Positions 63,987-64,000 of a stretch of 64,000 nucleotides of DNA are shown one piece after another. Each line of letters starts with the position of its first letter. The stretch's first letter is position 1. The DNA lies in NCBI GenBank assembly GCA_937902995.1, contig CALEKY010000098.1, positions 32,836-96,835 of the forward strand. Direction: 5' to 3'. A model generated the notes under the pieces. That model saw only the letters and a program-made list of their open reading frames with translations. It was not told the DNA's origin and searched no databases. Both the position numbers and the translations under genes were made by a program. The stretch is from an uncultured Sinobacteraceae bacterium. GTDB lineage: Bacteria; Pseudomonadota; Gammaproteobacteria; Steroidobacterales; Steroidobacteraceae.

Positions 63987-64000
63987 ATGAAACCCGAGCT
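63987..64000 (+). CDS. Possible gene start cut by the right edge
   Basis: ATG 63987 (MKPE...) with GGAG seven bases upstream. In related genomes trpS is often followed by scpA, the SMC partner, so this may be its start; only four full codons are visible and no identification is possible from them. Confidence 0.3.

Noticed and set aside
63508..63990. Open frames through the trpS downstream repeats
   Set aside because: They are produced by repeat words and have no conserved protein features or ribosome sites.

Overview
The window is a GC-rich chromosomal segment built almost entirely of conserved housekeeping genes. I read 58 protein genes (one cut by the left edge), two tRNAs and a possible 59th gene start at the right edge. 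Organism (inference): a gammaproteobacterium of the Xanthomonadales/Nevskiales/Steroidobacterales type. ZipA and the smc-zipA-ligA order are gammaproteobacterial. NuoC and NuoD are separate proteins rather than the fused form of Escherichia and Pseudomonas. DksA has a long Lys/Ala-rich N-terminal extension and lacks two of its four zinc cysteines. A PhaR regulator points to polyhydroxyalkanoate storage.

Layout. 1-4.6 kb: a truncated PQQ- and haem-dependent alcohol dehydrogenase, smpB diverging from ratA-rnfH, and bamE diverging from fur. 4.6-12.6 kb: nadK-recN on the minus strand, diverging from the heat-shock cluster hrcA-grpE-dnaK-dnaJ. 12.7-19.4 kb: dapB, carA-carB-greA, a DUF4149 membrane protein and yhbY. 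19.5-25.9 kb: rlmE, ftsH (followed by a strong hairpin), folP-glmM, tpiA, secG. 25.9-40.8 kb: tRNA-Leu(GAG) and the full 14-gene complex I operon nuoA-N. 40.8-50.2 kb: initiator tRNA, an unusual 570-bp spacer, then rimP-nusA-infB-rbfA-truB-rpsO-pnp. 50.2-52.8 kb, minus strand: dksA-gluQ-phaR. 53.2-59.7 kb: smc-zipA-ligA. 59.9-61.5 kb, minus strand: yciB-bolA-peptidyl-prolyl isomerase. 61.7-64 kb: a YciO-family gene, trpS, and a start codon just inside the right edge.

How the genes fit together. The content is translation (rimP, infB, rbfA, truB, rpsO, trpS, gluQ, smpB, rlmE, yhbY), transcription elongation and RNA decay (nusA, greA, pnp, dksA), protein quality control (hrcA-grpE-dnaK-dnaJ, ftsH, a periplasmic foldase), envelope and division (bamE, secG, glmM, zipA), chromosome maintenance (recN, smc, ligA) and respiration (complex I, PQQ dehydrogenase). 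Many junctions inside operons are 4-bp stop/start overlaps (carB/greA, nuoD/nuoE, nuoG/nuoH, nuoJ/nuoK).

I found no phage, transposase, CRISPR array, toxin island or other accessory system, and no convincing undescribed multi-gene system. What is unusual is non-coding: the spacer after initiator tRNA (a second copy of the tRNA 3' end, a promoter-like site, stacked hairpins and terminators, an operator-like palindrome), a perfect 20-bp palindrome at the nuo promoter, and low-complexity or repeated tracts in at least four intergenic gaps.
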